64,000 bases of DNA from assembly GCA_031400505.1 (NCBI GenBank), contig JANNPZ010000026.1, positions 1 to 64,000 of the forward strand. Direction: 5' to 3'. The notes beneath the pieces are model-generated. The model was not told the origin of the DNA and made no database searches. It saw only the letters and a list, made by a program, of their open reading frames with translations. Made by a program: the position numbers and the translations under genes. This DNA is from JAIYDJ01 sp031400505. GTDB lineage: Bacteria; Pseudomonadota; Alphaproteobacteria; Rhodobacterales; Rhodobacteraceae. Positions within the stretch are counted from its first letter, which is position 1. Each line of letters opens with the position of its first letter. Shown here piece after piece: positions 55,894 through 63,372 of the stretch.

Positions 55894-56730
55894 TTACAGT
55901 TTGACGCCTTCGCGTGCGGCGAGGTCGCAGAAGAACTGCCATGCAACACGGCCGGAACGGGCCCCGCGGGTCGCTTGCCATTCGATGGCCTCGGCGCGCA
56001 GTCTTTCAGGTGGTACGCTGACACTGTATTCGCGGCAATAGGCATCGATCATCGCCAAATAGTCATCCTGGGTGCAGGAATGGAACCCCAGCCACAGGCC
56101 GAACCGGTCTGACAGCGACACCTTTTCCTCGACCGCTTCACCCGGAGAAATCGCCGTGGAGCGTTCGTTGTCGATCATCTCTCGCGGCATCAGGTGACGG
56201 CGGTTTGACGTCGCATAAAGCAAGACATTGGCGGGGCGCCCTTCGATGCCGCCATCCAGAACGGCCTTGAGCGATTTGTAGTGCTGATCGTCCTGGACGA
56301 AGGACAGGTCATCACAAAACAGCACGAATTGGTAGGGAGCGGCCCGCAGATGGGTCAGCAGGCGCTGTACGGAAGGCAAGTCTTCGCGGCTGAGCTCGAC
56401 GATTTTCAGATCGTGTCCTTCAGCGCGAATCGCTGCATGGACCGCCTTTACAAGGCTGGATTTGCCCATGCCCCGCGCGCCCCACAAAAGCGCATTGTTG
56501 GCGGGCAGGCCGGCGGCAAAGTGGCGGGTGTTTTCCAGCAGCGTGTCGCGCGACCGGTTCACCCCGATCAGCAGAGCAATGTCGATCCGACTGACCTGGC
56601 GCACCGGCACCAGGCGGTCGGGATCGGTGTGCCAGACGAAAGCCTCGGCCCGGAAGTCGGTTGCAGCAGCGGGGGGTGGGGCCAGCCGTTCAAGGGCTGC
56701 TGCAATGCGGGCCAGCGGATCGAGCGTCAC
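55894..56730 (-). CDS. DUF815-type AAA ATP-binding protein
   Basis: In this 278-aa protein, Walker A is LLWGARGMGKSSLVKAVH (about residues 80-97), Walker B FVLFCDDLSF (about 134-143), and a sensor-like LLYATSNRRHLMPR (about 168-181) follows. The layout fits the DUF815 family of stand-alone AAA-like ATPases found next to tat and pcm genes in Alphaproteobacteria; function unknown. It begins with GTG and overlaps the tatC stop by 4 bp, so it is translated with the Tat genes. Confidence 0.85.
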   Translation of the reverse strand: MTLDPLARIAAALERLAPPPAAATDFRAEAFVWHTDPDRLVPVRQVSRIDIALLIGVNRSRDTLLENTRHFAAGLPANNALLWGARGMGKSSLVKAVHAAIRAEGHDLKIVELSREDLPSVQRLLTHLRAAPYQFVLFCDDLSFVQDDQHYKSLKAVLDGGIEGRPANVLLYATSNRRHLMPREMIDNERSTAISPGEAVEEKVSLSDRFGLWLGFHSCTQDDYLAMIDAYCREYSVSVPPERLRAEAIEWQATRGARSGRVAWQFFCDLAAREGVKL

Positions 56731-57575
56731 ACCTCGTCCTCTTCGGGGTCAAGCCAGGTGCCCTCGGCACGCATCTTTGCCTCGCGCTGGGCCTCGAAGC
56801 GGCGGATCAGCAGGATCGACACTTCGTAGAGCGGGTAGATCGCGGCAAAGAGGACGACCTGACTGAAGACATCGGGTGGTGTCACAATGGCCGCGATCAC
56901 CAGGATGATCACCACGGCATATTTGCGCATGCCCACCAGACCGCTCGACGAAATCAGCCCGGCGCGCCCCAGCAAAGTCAGCAATACCGGCAGCTGAAAG
57001 CACAGCCCGAAAGCCATCACGAAGGTCATGGTCAGCGACAGATACGCCTCCATCGAACCAGTGAAGACCACGCCCAGTGTTGCAGCCTCAATCGTCTGGC
57101 CTGATGCCACGGAGGCGGCAAAGCTGTCCTGGAACGACAGGAAGAACGAAAACGCCATCGGCAGGATCAGGAAATACGCAAACGATGCCCCGATTGCGAA
57201 CATGATCGGCGAGGCGAGCAGAAACGGCAGGAAGGCGTTTTGTTCCTGCTTGTAAAGGCCGGGTGCCACGAACCGCCACAACTGGAACGCGATGATCGGG
57301 AAGGCCAATGCAAACCCGGCCCACATTGCGATGTTGATCGCGGTAAAGAAGCCTTCCTGCATCTTTACGTTGATCAGCCCGCAGGCCTCGCCTCGTGCGG
57401 TCAGCGCATCGCAAAGCGGGGCGGCAAGGGTCTTGAACACCGGTTCCCAGACAATGTAGCCGATCAGAAAGCAGACCACGAAAGCACCCAGCGAATACAG
57501 GATGCGGGTTCGCAGCTCTTTGAGGTGTTCGATCAACGGAGCGGCGCTGTCGTCGATGTTGTCTGGGCTGCTCAT
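56727..57575 (-). CDS. tatC: Twin-arginine translocase subunit TatC
   Basis: The 282-aa, six-helix membrane protein is the signal-peptide receptor of the Tat system that exports folded proteins. PLIEHLKELRTRILYSL (about 13-29) is the conserved N-terminal segment involved in twin-arginine recognition. GLYKQEQNAFLPFL near 125 and the VTPPDVFSQVVLFAAIYPLYE helix near 237 are TatC signatures. It overlaps tatB by 4 bp and the AAA gene by 4 bp. The molybdenum-cofactor enzymes of this genome are possible clients, though the Cox proteins here carry no Tat signal. Confidence 0.96.
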   Translation of the reverse strand: MSSPDNIDDSAAPLIEHLKELRTRILYSLGAFVVCFLIGYIVWEPVFKTLAAPLCDALTARGEACGLINVKMQEGFFTAINIAMWAGFALAFPIIAFQLWRFVAPGLYKQEQNAFLPFLLASPIMFAIGASFAYFLILPMAFSFFLSFQDSFAASVASGQTIEAATLGVVFTGSMEAYLSLTMTFVMAFGLCFQLPVLLTLLGRAGLISSSGLVGMRKYAVVIILVIAAIVTPPDVFSQVVLFAAIYPLYEVSILLIRRFEAQREAKMRAEGTWLDPEEDEV

Positions 57576-58204
57576 GCCTCATCCGCCTTCTTGGCCTTGC
57601 GTTTTGTTGCAGACTTGGGTGCCGGTTCGCCCGCAGAAGTGCTGTCTGCGGCGGCCGAACGCTTTGCGGCTTTGGCACGTGGTTTTGGCGTGGCCGGCGG
57701 GTCGGCTGGGGCAGGCATCACTGGTGATGCAGGTATCACTGGCGATGCGGGGCCACCTGCATTGACCGCCCTGAGCCGTTCGGTGCTTTCTGCCACGATG
57801 GCCTGGCGGGCGGCCTGTTTGTCAAGCAGGGCCTGCGTTTGCGGTCCGATGGTGTTTGTAGCGGCCGTAGTGGGTGTTGCGGCAGCCGCAGGCAACGGGG
57901 CCTTCGTCGGGGTCGCCGCGTTTTTCAATGGGTCCCACTTTTCAAACTTGGCCGCAGCATCCTTCATCGCGTTCAGGCCAAGGCTTTGCGGTGTGGTAAT
58001 CGCTCTCAGATCCTTGGCGACATCCTTTACGCCAGACTCGCTGGCAGCCTGCTCCATCGCGCGCGAAAAGTCGCGAGCCATGGAGCGAAGTTTGGCCGTG
58101 AAACGTCCCAATTGACGGAACATGTCGGGCAGGTCTTTGGGTCCGATCACGATCAGCGCAACCACACCGATCAGGATAAGTTCGCTCCAGCCGATATCTA
58201 GCAT
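57572..58204 (-). CDS. tatB: Twin-arginine translocase subunit TatB
   Basis: The 210-aa protein has a single N-terminal helix MLDIGWSELILIGVVALIVIGPKDLP with the conserved Glu8 and the GPK hinge, then an amphipathic helix (about 27-65). The remaining two thirds is a long Ala/Pro/Lys-rich disordered tail, longer than in E. coli TatB and ending in KRKAKKADEA. TatB with TatC forms the receptor complex. It starts at 58204 and is 35 bp after tatA. Confidence 0.94.
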   Translation of the reverse strand: MLDIGWSELILIGVVALIVIGPKDLPDMFRQLGRFTAKLRSMARDFSRAMEQAASESGVKDVAKDLRAITTPQSLGLNAMKDAAAKFEKWDPLKNAATPTKAPLPAAAATPTTAATNTIGPQTQALLDKQAARQAIVAESTERLRAVNAGGPASPVIPASPVMPAPADPPATPKPRAKAAKRSAAADSTSAGEPAPKSATKRKAKKADEA

Positions 58205-58239
58205 CGCAGCTTAGCCCCTTTGCGGGATCAACGGGCCGG

Positions 58240-58446
58240 TCAGGCCTTGTCTTTGTCCGAAGGTGTCACATCCTGCATTGCAGCCGTGTCGGTCTTTTCG
58301 ATTTCTTCGGTGCCATCCTTGATCCCGCGCTTGAACGAGGTGATGCCCTTGCCCACTTCGCCCATCAGTCCCGCGATTTTGCCGCGGCCGAACAGTACCA
58401 GCACAACAATGCCGATCACCAGAATTTGCCAAGGTCCCATCTGCAT
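58240..58446 (-). CDS. tatA: Twin-arginine translocase subunit TatA
   Basis: The 68-aa pore-forming subunit has one N-terminal helix (MQMGPWQILVIGIVVLVLFG) with Gln at the TatA-typical position, the FGRGKI hinge, an amphipathic helix with GLMGEVGKGITSFKRG and an acidic C-tail. Start at 58446 is supported by GGAGG eight bases upstream. It is the first gene of tatA-tatB-tatC-AAA. Confidence 0.95.
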   Translation of the reverse strand: MQMGPWQILVIGIVVLVLFGRGKIAGLMGEVGKGITSFKRGIKDGTEEIEKTDTAAMQDVTPSDKDKA

Positions 58447-58640
58447 TTCGTATTCCTCCGTTGGGGCGAAGGTGCCGCCCGCCTGTCGCTGGTCTAATCC
58501 TGCCCGCATGAACTGCAACACGCAAAACAATTCCGGGGCCGGGCTGGGTCGAAAACGCCCTGCGCGCGGCATGTCAACTGACAGGTTTATGTCAGTTGCT
58601 ATCTGGTATCCAGAGGGCCTGTCATCCCAAGGAGCCCGCC

Positions 58641-59027
58641 ATGCGACCAGCCTTTCTTCCCGTCACTTCTGCACGTGTCACCTTTGCCTCTGCCGACAGC
58701 GCGCGCGCGCAGGCAGCCCCCGCAGCCCCCGTCATGGAAGTTGTCACCTTCCGGTTGACGCCCGCAACAAGCCCGGCTGCGTTTCTGGACCGGGCGCGTG
58801 CTACCGAAGCGGTCGTTGTCGCGCAACCCGGATCTATCCGGCGCAGCCTGCTGTGCGACGATAGCGGCATGTGGACCGACATGATCGTGTGGCGCAGCCT
58901 TGCCGAGGCCCAGGCTGCCGCGCAGGTCGTGATGGCTGATCCCGGTTTTGGTCCTTTTGCCACTGCAATCGACATGAGTACGCTTCAGTTGCGCCACACG
59001 CCGATCCTTTGGCAGATGGGCGATTGA
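58641..59027 (+). CDS. ABM-like dimeric alpha/beta-barrel protein
   Basis: In this 128-aa protein, residues from about 32 form an antibiotic-biosynthesis-monooxygenase-like ferredoxin fold: MEVVTFRLTPATSPAAFLDRARATEAVVV, then MWTDMIVWRSLAEAQAAAQVV. Residues 1-30 (MRPAFLPVTSARVTFASADS) are Ala/Ser-rich and could be a poor signal peptide or a variable extension; MEVVTF at residue 32 is an alternative start. AAGGAG precedes the ATG at 58641. It is followed 31 bp later by a WYL regulator that may control it. Function unknown. Confidence 0.65.
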   Translation: MRPAFLPVTSARVTFASADSARAQAAPAAPVMEVVTFRLTPATSPAAFLDRARATEAVVVAQPGSIRRSLLCDDSGMWTDMIVWRSLAEAQAAAQVVMADPGFGPFATAIDMSTLQLRHTPILWQMGD

Positions 59028-59058
59028 CGCGAGGTCGGCTGGTGGCCACCTTTGCGCG

Positions 59059-59784
59059 ATGCGTCGCACCGACCGATTGTTTGACCTGATCCAGATTCTG
59101 CGTGACGGCAGGCTGCACAAGGCCGCCGAAATGGCGGAACGGCTGGAGGTGTCGGTGCGCACCATCTGGCGCGACATGGGCACGCTGATGGCAAGCGGTT
59201 TGCCCGTCGAGGGCGAGCGCGGGGTAGGCTATATTCTGCGCGCCCCCATTACGCTGCCGCCGATGATGTTGACCCCGGCCGAACTCGAGGCGCTGCGGCT
59301 GGGCGTGCGGTTGGTGGCGCAGGGTGCCGATCCGGGATTGGCGCGGGCGGCGCAGGCTTTGGCCACAAAAATCGCCTCGGTCACGCCGGAACCCGAACGG
59401 CTGACCGAAGAGGATGAGTTGTTCGTTTTCACGGGCCGCGAAACCGCCCGCGCGGCCCCGCATCTGCCGATGCTGCGCAAAGCCATCCGCGAAAGGGAGC
59501 GGCTCGCGGTCACCTACATCGACCCCGAAGGCCGCGAAAGCCATCGCGACCTGCGCCCCTTGCAACTGGAGTTCTGGGGCCGTGTCTGGACGCTTGCCGC
59601 CTGGTGCGAGGCACGCAACGGGTTCCGCAGCTTTCGGGTCGACCGTATCGTTGCCGTCACTCCAACGAATGAGCGGTTTCCGGACGAGCCGGGGCGGCAG
59701 TTGGCAGACTACCGCGCGCAGATCAATTCCGAACTCAGCGCGGCCGCGCGGGAAACACGAAACAGCGATCCCGCCGGATCATAA
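59059..59784 (+). CDS. YafY-type HTH/WYL transcriptional regulator
   Basis: In this 241-aa protein, the N-terminal winged HTH is RRTDRLFDLIQILRDGRLHK with AEMAERLEVSVRTIWRDMGTL (about 2-47). The WYL domain occupies about 135-215, with RERERLAVTYIDPEGRESHRDLRPLQLEFWGRVW, which contains the equivalent of the Trp-Tyr-Leu strand. WYL domains sense ligands, often nucleic-acid related. It probably acts on its own operon with the ABM-like gene. Its 3' end overlaps the convergent ABC ATPase gene by 50 bp. Confidence 0.88.
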   Translation: MRRTDRLFDLIQILRDGRLHKAAEMAERLEVSVRTIWRDMGTLMASGLPVEGERGVGYILRAPITLPPMMLTPAELEALRLGVRLVAQGADPGLARAAQALATKIASVTPEPERLTEEDELFVFTGRETARAAPHLPMLRKAIRERERLAVTYIDPEGRESHRDLRPLQLEFWGRVWTLAAWCEARNGFRSFRVDRIVAVTPTNERFPDEPGRQLADYRAQINSELSAAARETRNSDPAGS

Positions 59785-60871
59785 GCCACAGCAGCGTTCC
59801 TGGTTTTGGCAAGAACACCCCAGGGACCGAGGCGGTCAAGGTCGAGCCGTCGAAATCCATGCGAAACTCAACCAGGCTTTCACGGCCCAGGTAGCGGGCT
59901 CTTTCAACCGTCCCGCGTGCAGGCGTGCCGTCAATCGGGGTCGGATTGGGTCCGCGCCCTGCCCTGTCGAAATCGATTTTCAGGTGCTGCGGGCGGATCA
60001 CGATGTCGACCTCTGCCCCATCGGCATGCCCCGGCGTCAGAAAGGCACCGAACGGCGTTTCGGTCAGCGCCCCGCGCGACGTGCCCCTGATCACGTTGAC
60101 ATCGCTGAAGAATGATGCGGCGGCCTTGTCCACCGGGGCGTTGTAGACGTTGTAGGGCGCACCCCGTTGCACGATGCGCCCGTCGCGCATCAGGGCAATC
60201 TCATCGGCCATGCGCATTGCCTCTTCGGGGTCATGTGTTACCAGCAACACAGCGGTGCCTTCGGCTTTCAGCACCTCCAGCGTCGCATCGCGGATGCCAT
60301 CGCGCAGCCGGTTGTCGAGCCCGGAGAACGGCTCGTCCATCAGCAACACCCGCGGACGCGGCGCCAGAGCGCGGGCCAGGGCCACGCGTTGTTGCTCTCC
60401 ACCCGACAGCTGATGCGGATGCTTGGGTCCAAAGCCCGCCAGATCGACCCGCGAAAGAAGATTTTCGACGCGTGCCGTGCGGGCGGCCCTGTCGCCCGAC
60501 AATCCAAAGGCCACGTTTTGCGCAACGGTAAGGTGCGGAAACAGCGCGAAGTCCTGAAACATCAGACCCACGCCGCGCGCCTCGGGCGGCAGGTTGCAGG
60601 TGGGGCCGAACACCTCGGCCCCGTCGATCAGGATGCGCCCGGTATCGGGGGTGTCCACTCCGGCGATCATCCGAAGCGTTGTCGATTTGCCGCAGCCCGA
60701 AGGGCCCAGCAGACAGGTCACCTGCCCCGCCGCCACCGTCAGCGACACATCCATTACGACCACTGCCCTGCCAAACTGGCGGGTCAGGCCCGAAACCGAT
60801 AGCCGAGTTGCATCGGGCGACACAGTAACCCCAGAAAAACCGTCAGAATTTCGGTGGGATAGCAGTGCCAT
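59735..60871 (-). CDS. ABC transporter ATPase, Fe(III)/spermidine-type (FbpC-like)
   Basis: The 378-aa CUT1/Fbp-class ATPase has Walker A GPSGCGKST at 56-64, Q-loop near FQDFALFPHL (about 104), signature LSGGEQQRVALARAL near 155, Walker B VLLMDEPFSGLD near 176 and His-loop VTHDPEEAM near 208. The C-terminal TOBE domain (about 270-378) includes DIVIRPQHLKID. The N-terminus upstream of LSVSGLTRQFG is not conserved, so the start (60871 here) is uncertain. Fbp-type annotation is by similarity of the ATPase and TOBE; a partner permease is not in the window, though a ferric-binding protein lies at 51001. Confidence 0.85.
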   Translation of the reverse strand: MALLSHRNSDGFSGVTVSPDATRLSVSGLTRQFGRAVVVMDVSLTVAAGQVTCLLGPSGCGKSTTLRMIAGVDTPDTGRILIDGAEVFGPTCNLPPEARGVGLMFQDFALFPHLTVAQNVAFGLSGDRAARTARVENLLSRVDLAGFGPKHPHQLSGGEQQRVALARALAPRPRVLLMDEPFSGLDNRLRDGIRDATLEVLKAEGTAVLLVTHDPEEAMRMADEIALMRDGRIVQRGAPYNVYNAPVDKAAASFFSDVNVIRGTSRGALTETPFGAFLTPGHADGAEVDIVIRPQHLKIDFDRAGRGPNPTPIDGTPARGTVERARYLGRESLVEFRMDFDGSTLTASVPGVFLPKPGTLLWLMIRRDRCFVFPARPR

Positions 60872-60913
60872 CTTGCCGGTGCAAGGGGACGTTCGGCGCA
60901 CAGGGCGTGACTG

Positions 60914-61690
60914 CTACATCGTTGTGTTGGTCTGCCCGCCGTCCAGAAGGATGTTCTGCCCGACGATGAAGCCCGCATGCTGGCTGCACAGAAAGGCGCA
61001 GGCCGCACCGAATTCTTCCGATGTGCCATAGCGGCGGGCGGGGATCGTGGCGGCGCGTTGGGCCCGTGCCTCGTCCATGGTGATCCCCGTGGCGGCAGTC
61101 ACCCCGCTGTCAAGTGCCGTGGCGCGGTCGGTGTCGTGAATGCCGGGCAGCAGGTTGTTGATCGTCACGCCGAAAGGCGCCACTTGCCGTGCCGTGCCTG
61201 CGACATAGCCGGTCAAGCCGGTACGCGCGGCATTCGACAAACCAAGCTGGGCGACCGGGGCCTTGACCGACACCGATGTAATGTTGACCACGCGGCCCCA
61301 TTTGCGCTCGATCATGCCCGGCAAGAGGGCGGTCATCAACGCAATGGGCGTCAGCATGTTGGCCCCGAGCGCGCGAAGGAAATCGGCCTCGGTCCAGTCG
61401 TGCCACATGCCCGGGGGTGGCCCCCCCGCGTTCGTGACCAGAATGTCGACCGCCCCCGCCGCCGCCAGCACCTGTGCGCGGCCTTCGGCTGTGGTGATAT
61501 CCGCCGCGACTGCCGTTACTTTCGCACCAAGGGCACGCAGCGCTGCGGCGGTTTCTTGCAATGCCTCGGGGCCGCGGGCGTTCAACACCAGATCGCACCC
61601 CGCCATCGCCAAAGCTTCGGCGCAACCGCGACCCAAGCCTTTGGAACTGGCGCAAACCAAAGCCCGTTTCCCCTTGATACCCAGATCCAT
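60914..61690 (-). CDS. SDR-family oxidoreductase lacking the YxxxK pair
   Basis: The 258-aa Rossmann protein has the cofactor loop LVCASSKGLGRG (about residues 11-22), VTNAGG at 85-90 and the ITSVS beta-5 motif with Ser139. The catalytic Tyr expected 13 residues later is Ser152 and the Lys is Arg156 (GLSNAAR at 150-156). The C-terminal FIVGQNILLDGG is intact. I recall that a subgroup of 3-oxoacyl-reductase-like SDRs has the same LSNxxR replacement, so this is probably a family property. Catalytic ability and substrate are uncertain. Confidence 0.85.
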   Translation of the reverse strand: MDLGIKGKRALVCASSKGLGRGCAEALAMAGCDLVLNARGPEALQETAAALRALGAKVTAVAADITTAEGRAQVLAAAGAVDILVTNAGGPPPGMWHDWTEADFLRALGANMLTPIALMTALLPGMIERKWGRVVNITSVSVKAPVAQLGLSNAARTGLTGYVAGTARQVAPFGVTINNLLPGIHDTDRATALDSGVTAATGITMDEARAQRAATIPARRYGTSEEFGAACAFLCSQHAGFIVGQNILLDGGQTNTTM

Positions 61691-61876
61691 GTCGCGGTGC
61701 CCCCAAATTCCAAAGGAAAAGACGCTAGCAGCCTTTCAGGGCCTTGAAAAGTCTGCAAACCGCGCCCGTTGCACGCGGGTTTTGTTGACGGACCAATCCC
61801 GGCTTGATAAGCCCGCTCAGCGACGGGCGACGGGTTACGAGGCGCTTTTCAGCACGGATCAAAGGATCGGGCCGCC

Positions 61877-62887
61877 ATGCCAGAGACAATGCGCCAGCCC
61901 GATGGAACAGAGCCAAGCCATACCAGCCAAGTCTTTCTTGCAAATGATATATTCGTCAGTGTCGGAACAAATGCAGGCGACGCGCTGGCGGGTCCCGAAA
62001 TTGACTGCCCCGGCGATATCTACGAACTGGAGCCGGATGCCGCTGCCCTGCGGTTGAAAGTCACGCGTCCGATGTCGGTTGGCCAGACGGTCGCCGAAGG
62101 CAGCGAGGTTGGGGGTCTGGGTGATCCGGTGCACCTCGAGGCACGCTATACCCTGATGGGGTCGGACGGCACGAAAACCGAACTGTTGGTTCTTGTTGTC
62201 GGGAGCGCGCGGCTGGCACTGCCTTTGTCACCGATGGCGACAAAGACCGAATACACGCTGCTGGCGATCGAGCCCGCCCCACCCGAACTACGCCTGTCCG
62301 ATCTGTTGTGTGTGTCGTTTGTGCGCGGCACGCTGATCACGCTTGCAGATGGCGTGCAGCGCGCGATCGAGGCGTTGCAGCCCGGCGACCGGGTTCTTAC
62401 CCGCGATCACGGCGCGCAGGCGCTGCGCTGGATCGGGCGGGCGACGCTGCGGGCCGTCGGGGCCTTTGCGCCCGTGGTGATCGTCAATGGCACCTTGGGA
62501 AATTCCGGCGATCTGATCGTCAGCCAGCATCACCGCATCTTTCTGTATCAACGCCAGCGCCGCGCCGATGTGCCCACGGCGGAACTGCTGGTGCAGGCCA
62601 AGCATCTGGTCGATGGCGACAGGATCTATATCCGAGAAGGTGGCTTTGTCGACTTCTTCAGTCTGGTGTTCGACCATCACGAGATCATCTATGCCGAAGG
62701 TGTACCCGCCGAAAGCCTTATGGTGACCGAGGCCATCGTCAACCGCCTGCCCCCCGAACTGGCCGAGGAAGTGCGGATCAGGTTTCCCGGTCTCAGCCAG
62801 AACCAACATTTCGGCACCGAAGCCGGTCGGCAGATTCTGGAAGAAATCGGGCGGGATCAGCTGCTGAACAAACCGTCCCGCCCGTAA
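61877..62887 (+). CDS. Hint-domain (Hint_2) protein with Ser at the Cys1 position
   Basis: In this 336-aa protein, an N-terminal ~140-residue beta-rich region precedes a Hedgehog/intein-type Hint_2 module: SFVRGTLITLADGVQRAIEALQPGDRVLTRD (about 147-177), LRWIGRATLRA, then VSQHHRIFLYQ near 215 with the conserved His pair. Rhodobacterales carry many Hint_2 proteins, often at the end of secreted repeat proteins; this one is a short free-standing form without a signal peptide. The first nucleophile, normally Cys directly before F-x-x-GT, is Ser147; a Cys is two residues earlier (C145). Function unknown. Confidence 0.8.
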   Translation: MPETMRQPDGTEPSHTSQVFLANDIFVSVGTNAGDALAGPEIDCPGDIYELEPDAAALRLKVTRPMSVGQTVAEGSEVGGLGDPVHLEARYTLMGSDGTKTELLVLVVGSARLALPLSPMATKTEYTLLAIEPAPPELRLSDLLCVSFVRGTLITLADGVQRAIEALQPGDRVLTRDHGAQALRWIGRATLRAVGAFAPVVIVNGTLGNSGDLIVSQHHRIFLYQRQRRADVPTAELLVQAKHLVDGDRIYIREGGFVDFFSLVFDHHEIIYAEGVPAESLMVTEAIVNRLPPELAEEVRIRFPGLSQNQHFGTEAGRQILEEIGRDQLLNKPSRP

Positions 62888-62902
62888 CGCGACTGGCGGC
62901 GA

Positions 62903-63268
62903 TCAGTTGCCGTAGAAAAACTCTTCGCGCGTGATCTTGCCGCCTGCGACATGATAGATCGCCACTTCGCGCATCTGGCCGCGCTTGCCTGTGGACTTGT
63001 CGGTGGTGTCCATCTCGAAGATCACGGCAAAGCTGCTGTCCCCATGCAGGAACGGGCCTTCGACGCTGGCCGAATGCACCTCTTGCGTCGCATCCCACCA
63101 GTCATGCTTGCCGTGAATCCCGGGCAGCCCAACCGTCTCGCGGCCCTGCCCCATATCGACCGCCTCGACCGACACGGCATCGGCGGTATAGAGGACATCC
63201 AAATTCTGCTTGGCGCGGCCTTCGCGGCAGCCTGCGACCAGTTCGTTTGCAATCTCGCTCAAAGTCAT
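62903..63268 (-). CDS. SnoaL/NTF2-like protein
   Basis: This 121-aa protein has a single NTF2-like fold domain: TLSEIANELVAGCREGRAKQNLDVLYTADAVSVEA, then GIHGKHDWWDATQEVHSASVEGPFLHGDSSFAV, ending with GGKITREEFFYGN. This is the stress-related SnoaL-like group; role unknown. Start at 63268 is supported by GGAGG; the ATG at 63280 is less well placed. A LexA-type box lies 14 bp upstream of the start. Confidence 0.8.
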   Translation of the reverse strand: MTLSEIANELVAGCREGRAKQNLDVLYTADAVSVEAVDMGQGRETVGLPGIHGKHDWWDATQEVHSASVEGPFLHGDSSFAVIFEMDTTDKSTGKRGQMREVAIYHVAGGKITREEFFYGN

Positions 63269-63281
63269 TTCCACCTCCATT

Positions 63282-63296
63282 GTTCTGTTAATGTTC
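63282..63296. promoter_or_regulatory. LexA (SOS) box GTTC-N7-GTTC
   Basis: GTTC TGTTAAT GTTC exactly fits the direct-repeat LexA box of Alphaproteobacteria. It is 14 bp before the SnoaL-like start (-) and 77 bp before prfC (+), so it could act on either. An eight-base fixed pattern is expected about twice by chance in 64 kb on both strands, so position is the main argument. Confidence 0.45.
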
Positions 63297-63372
63297 TCAT
63301 GCTACGCGCTGTTTGTAACGCTGGCAAGACGGCTTCTCGCGGTTGCGGGGGGGCGGTTTTCCCCCTAGAACC

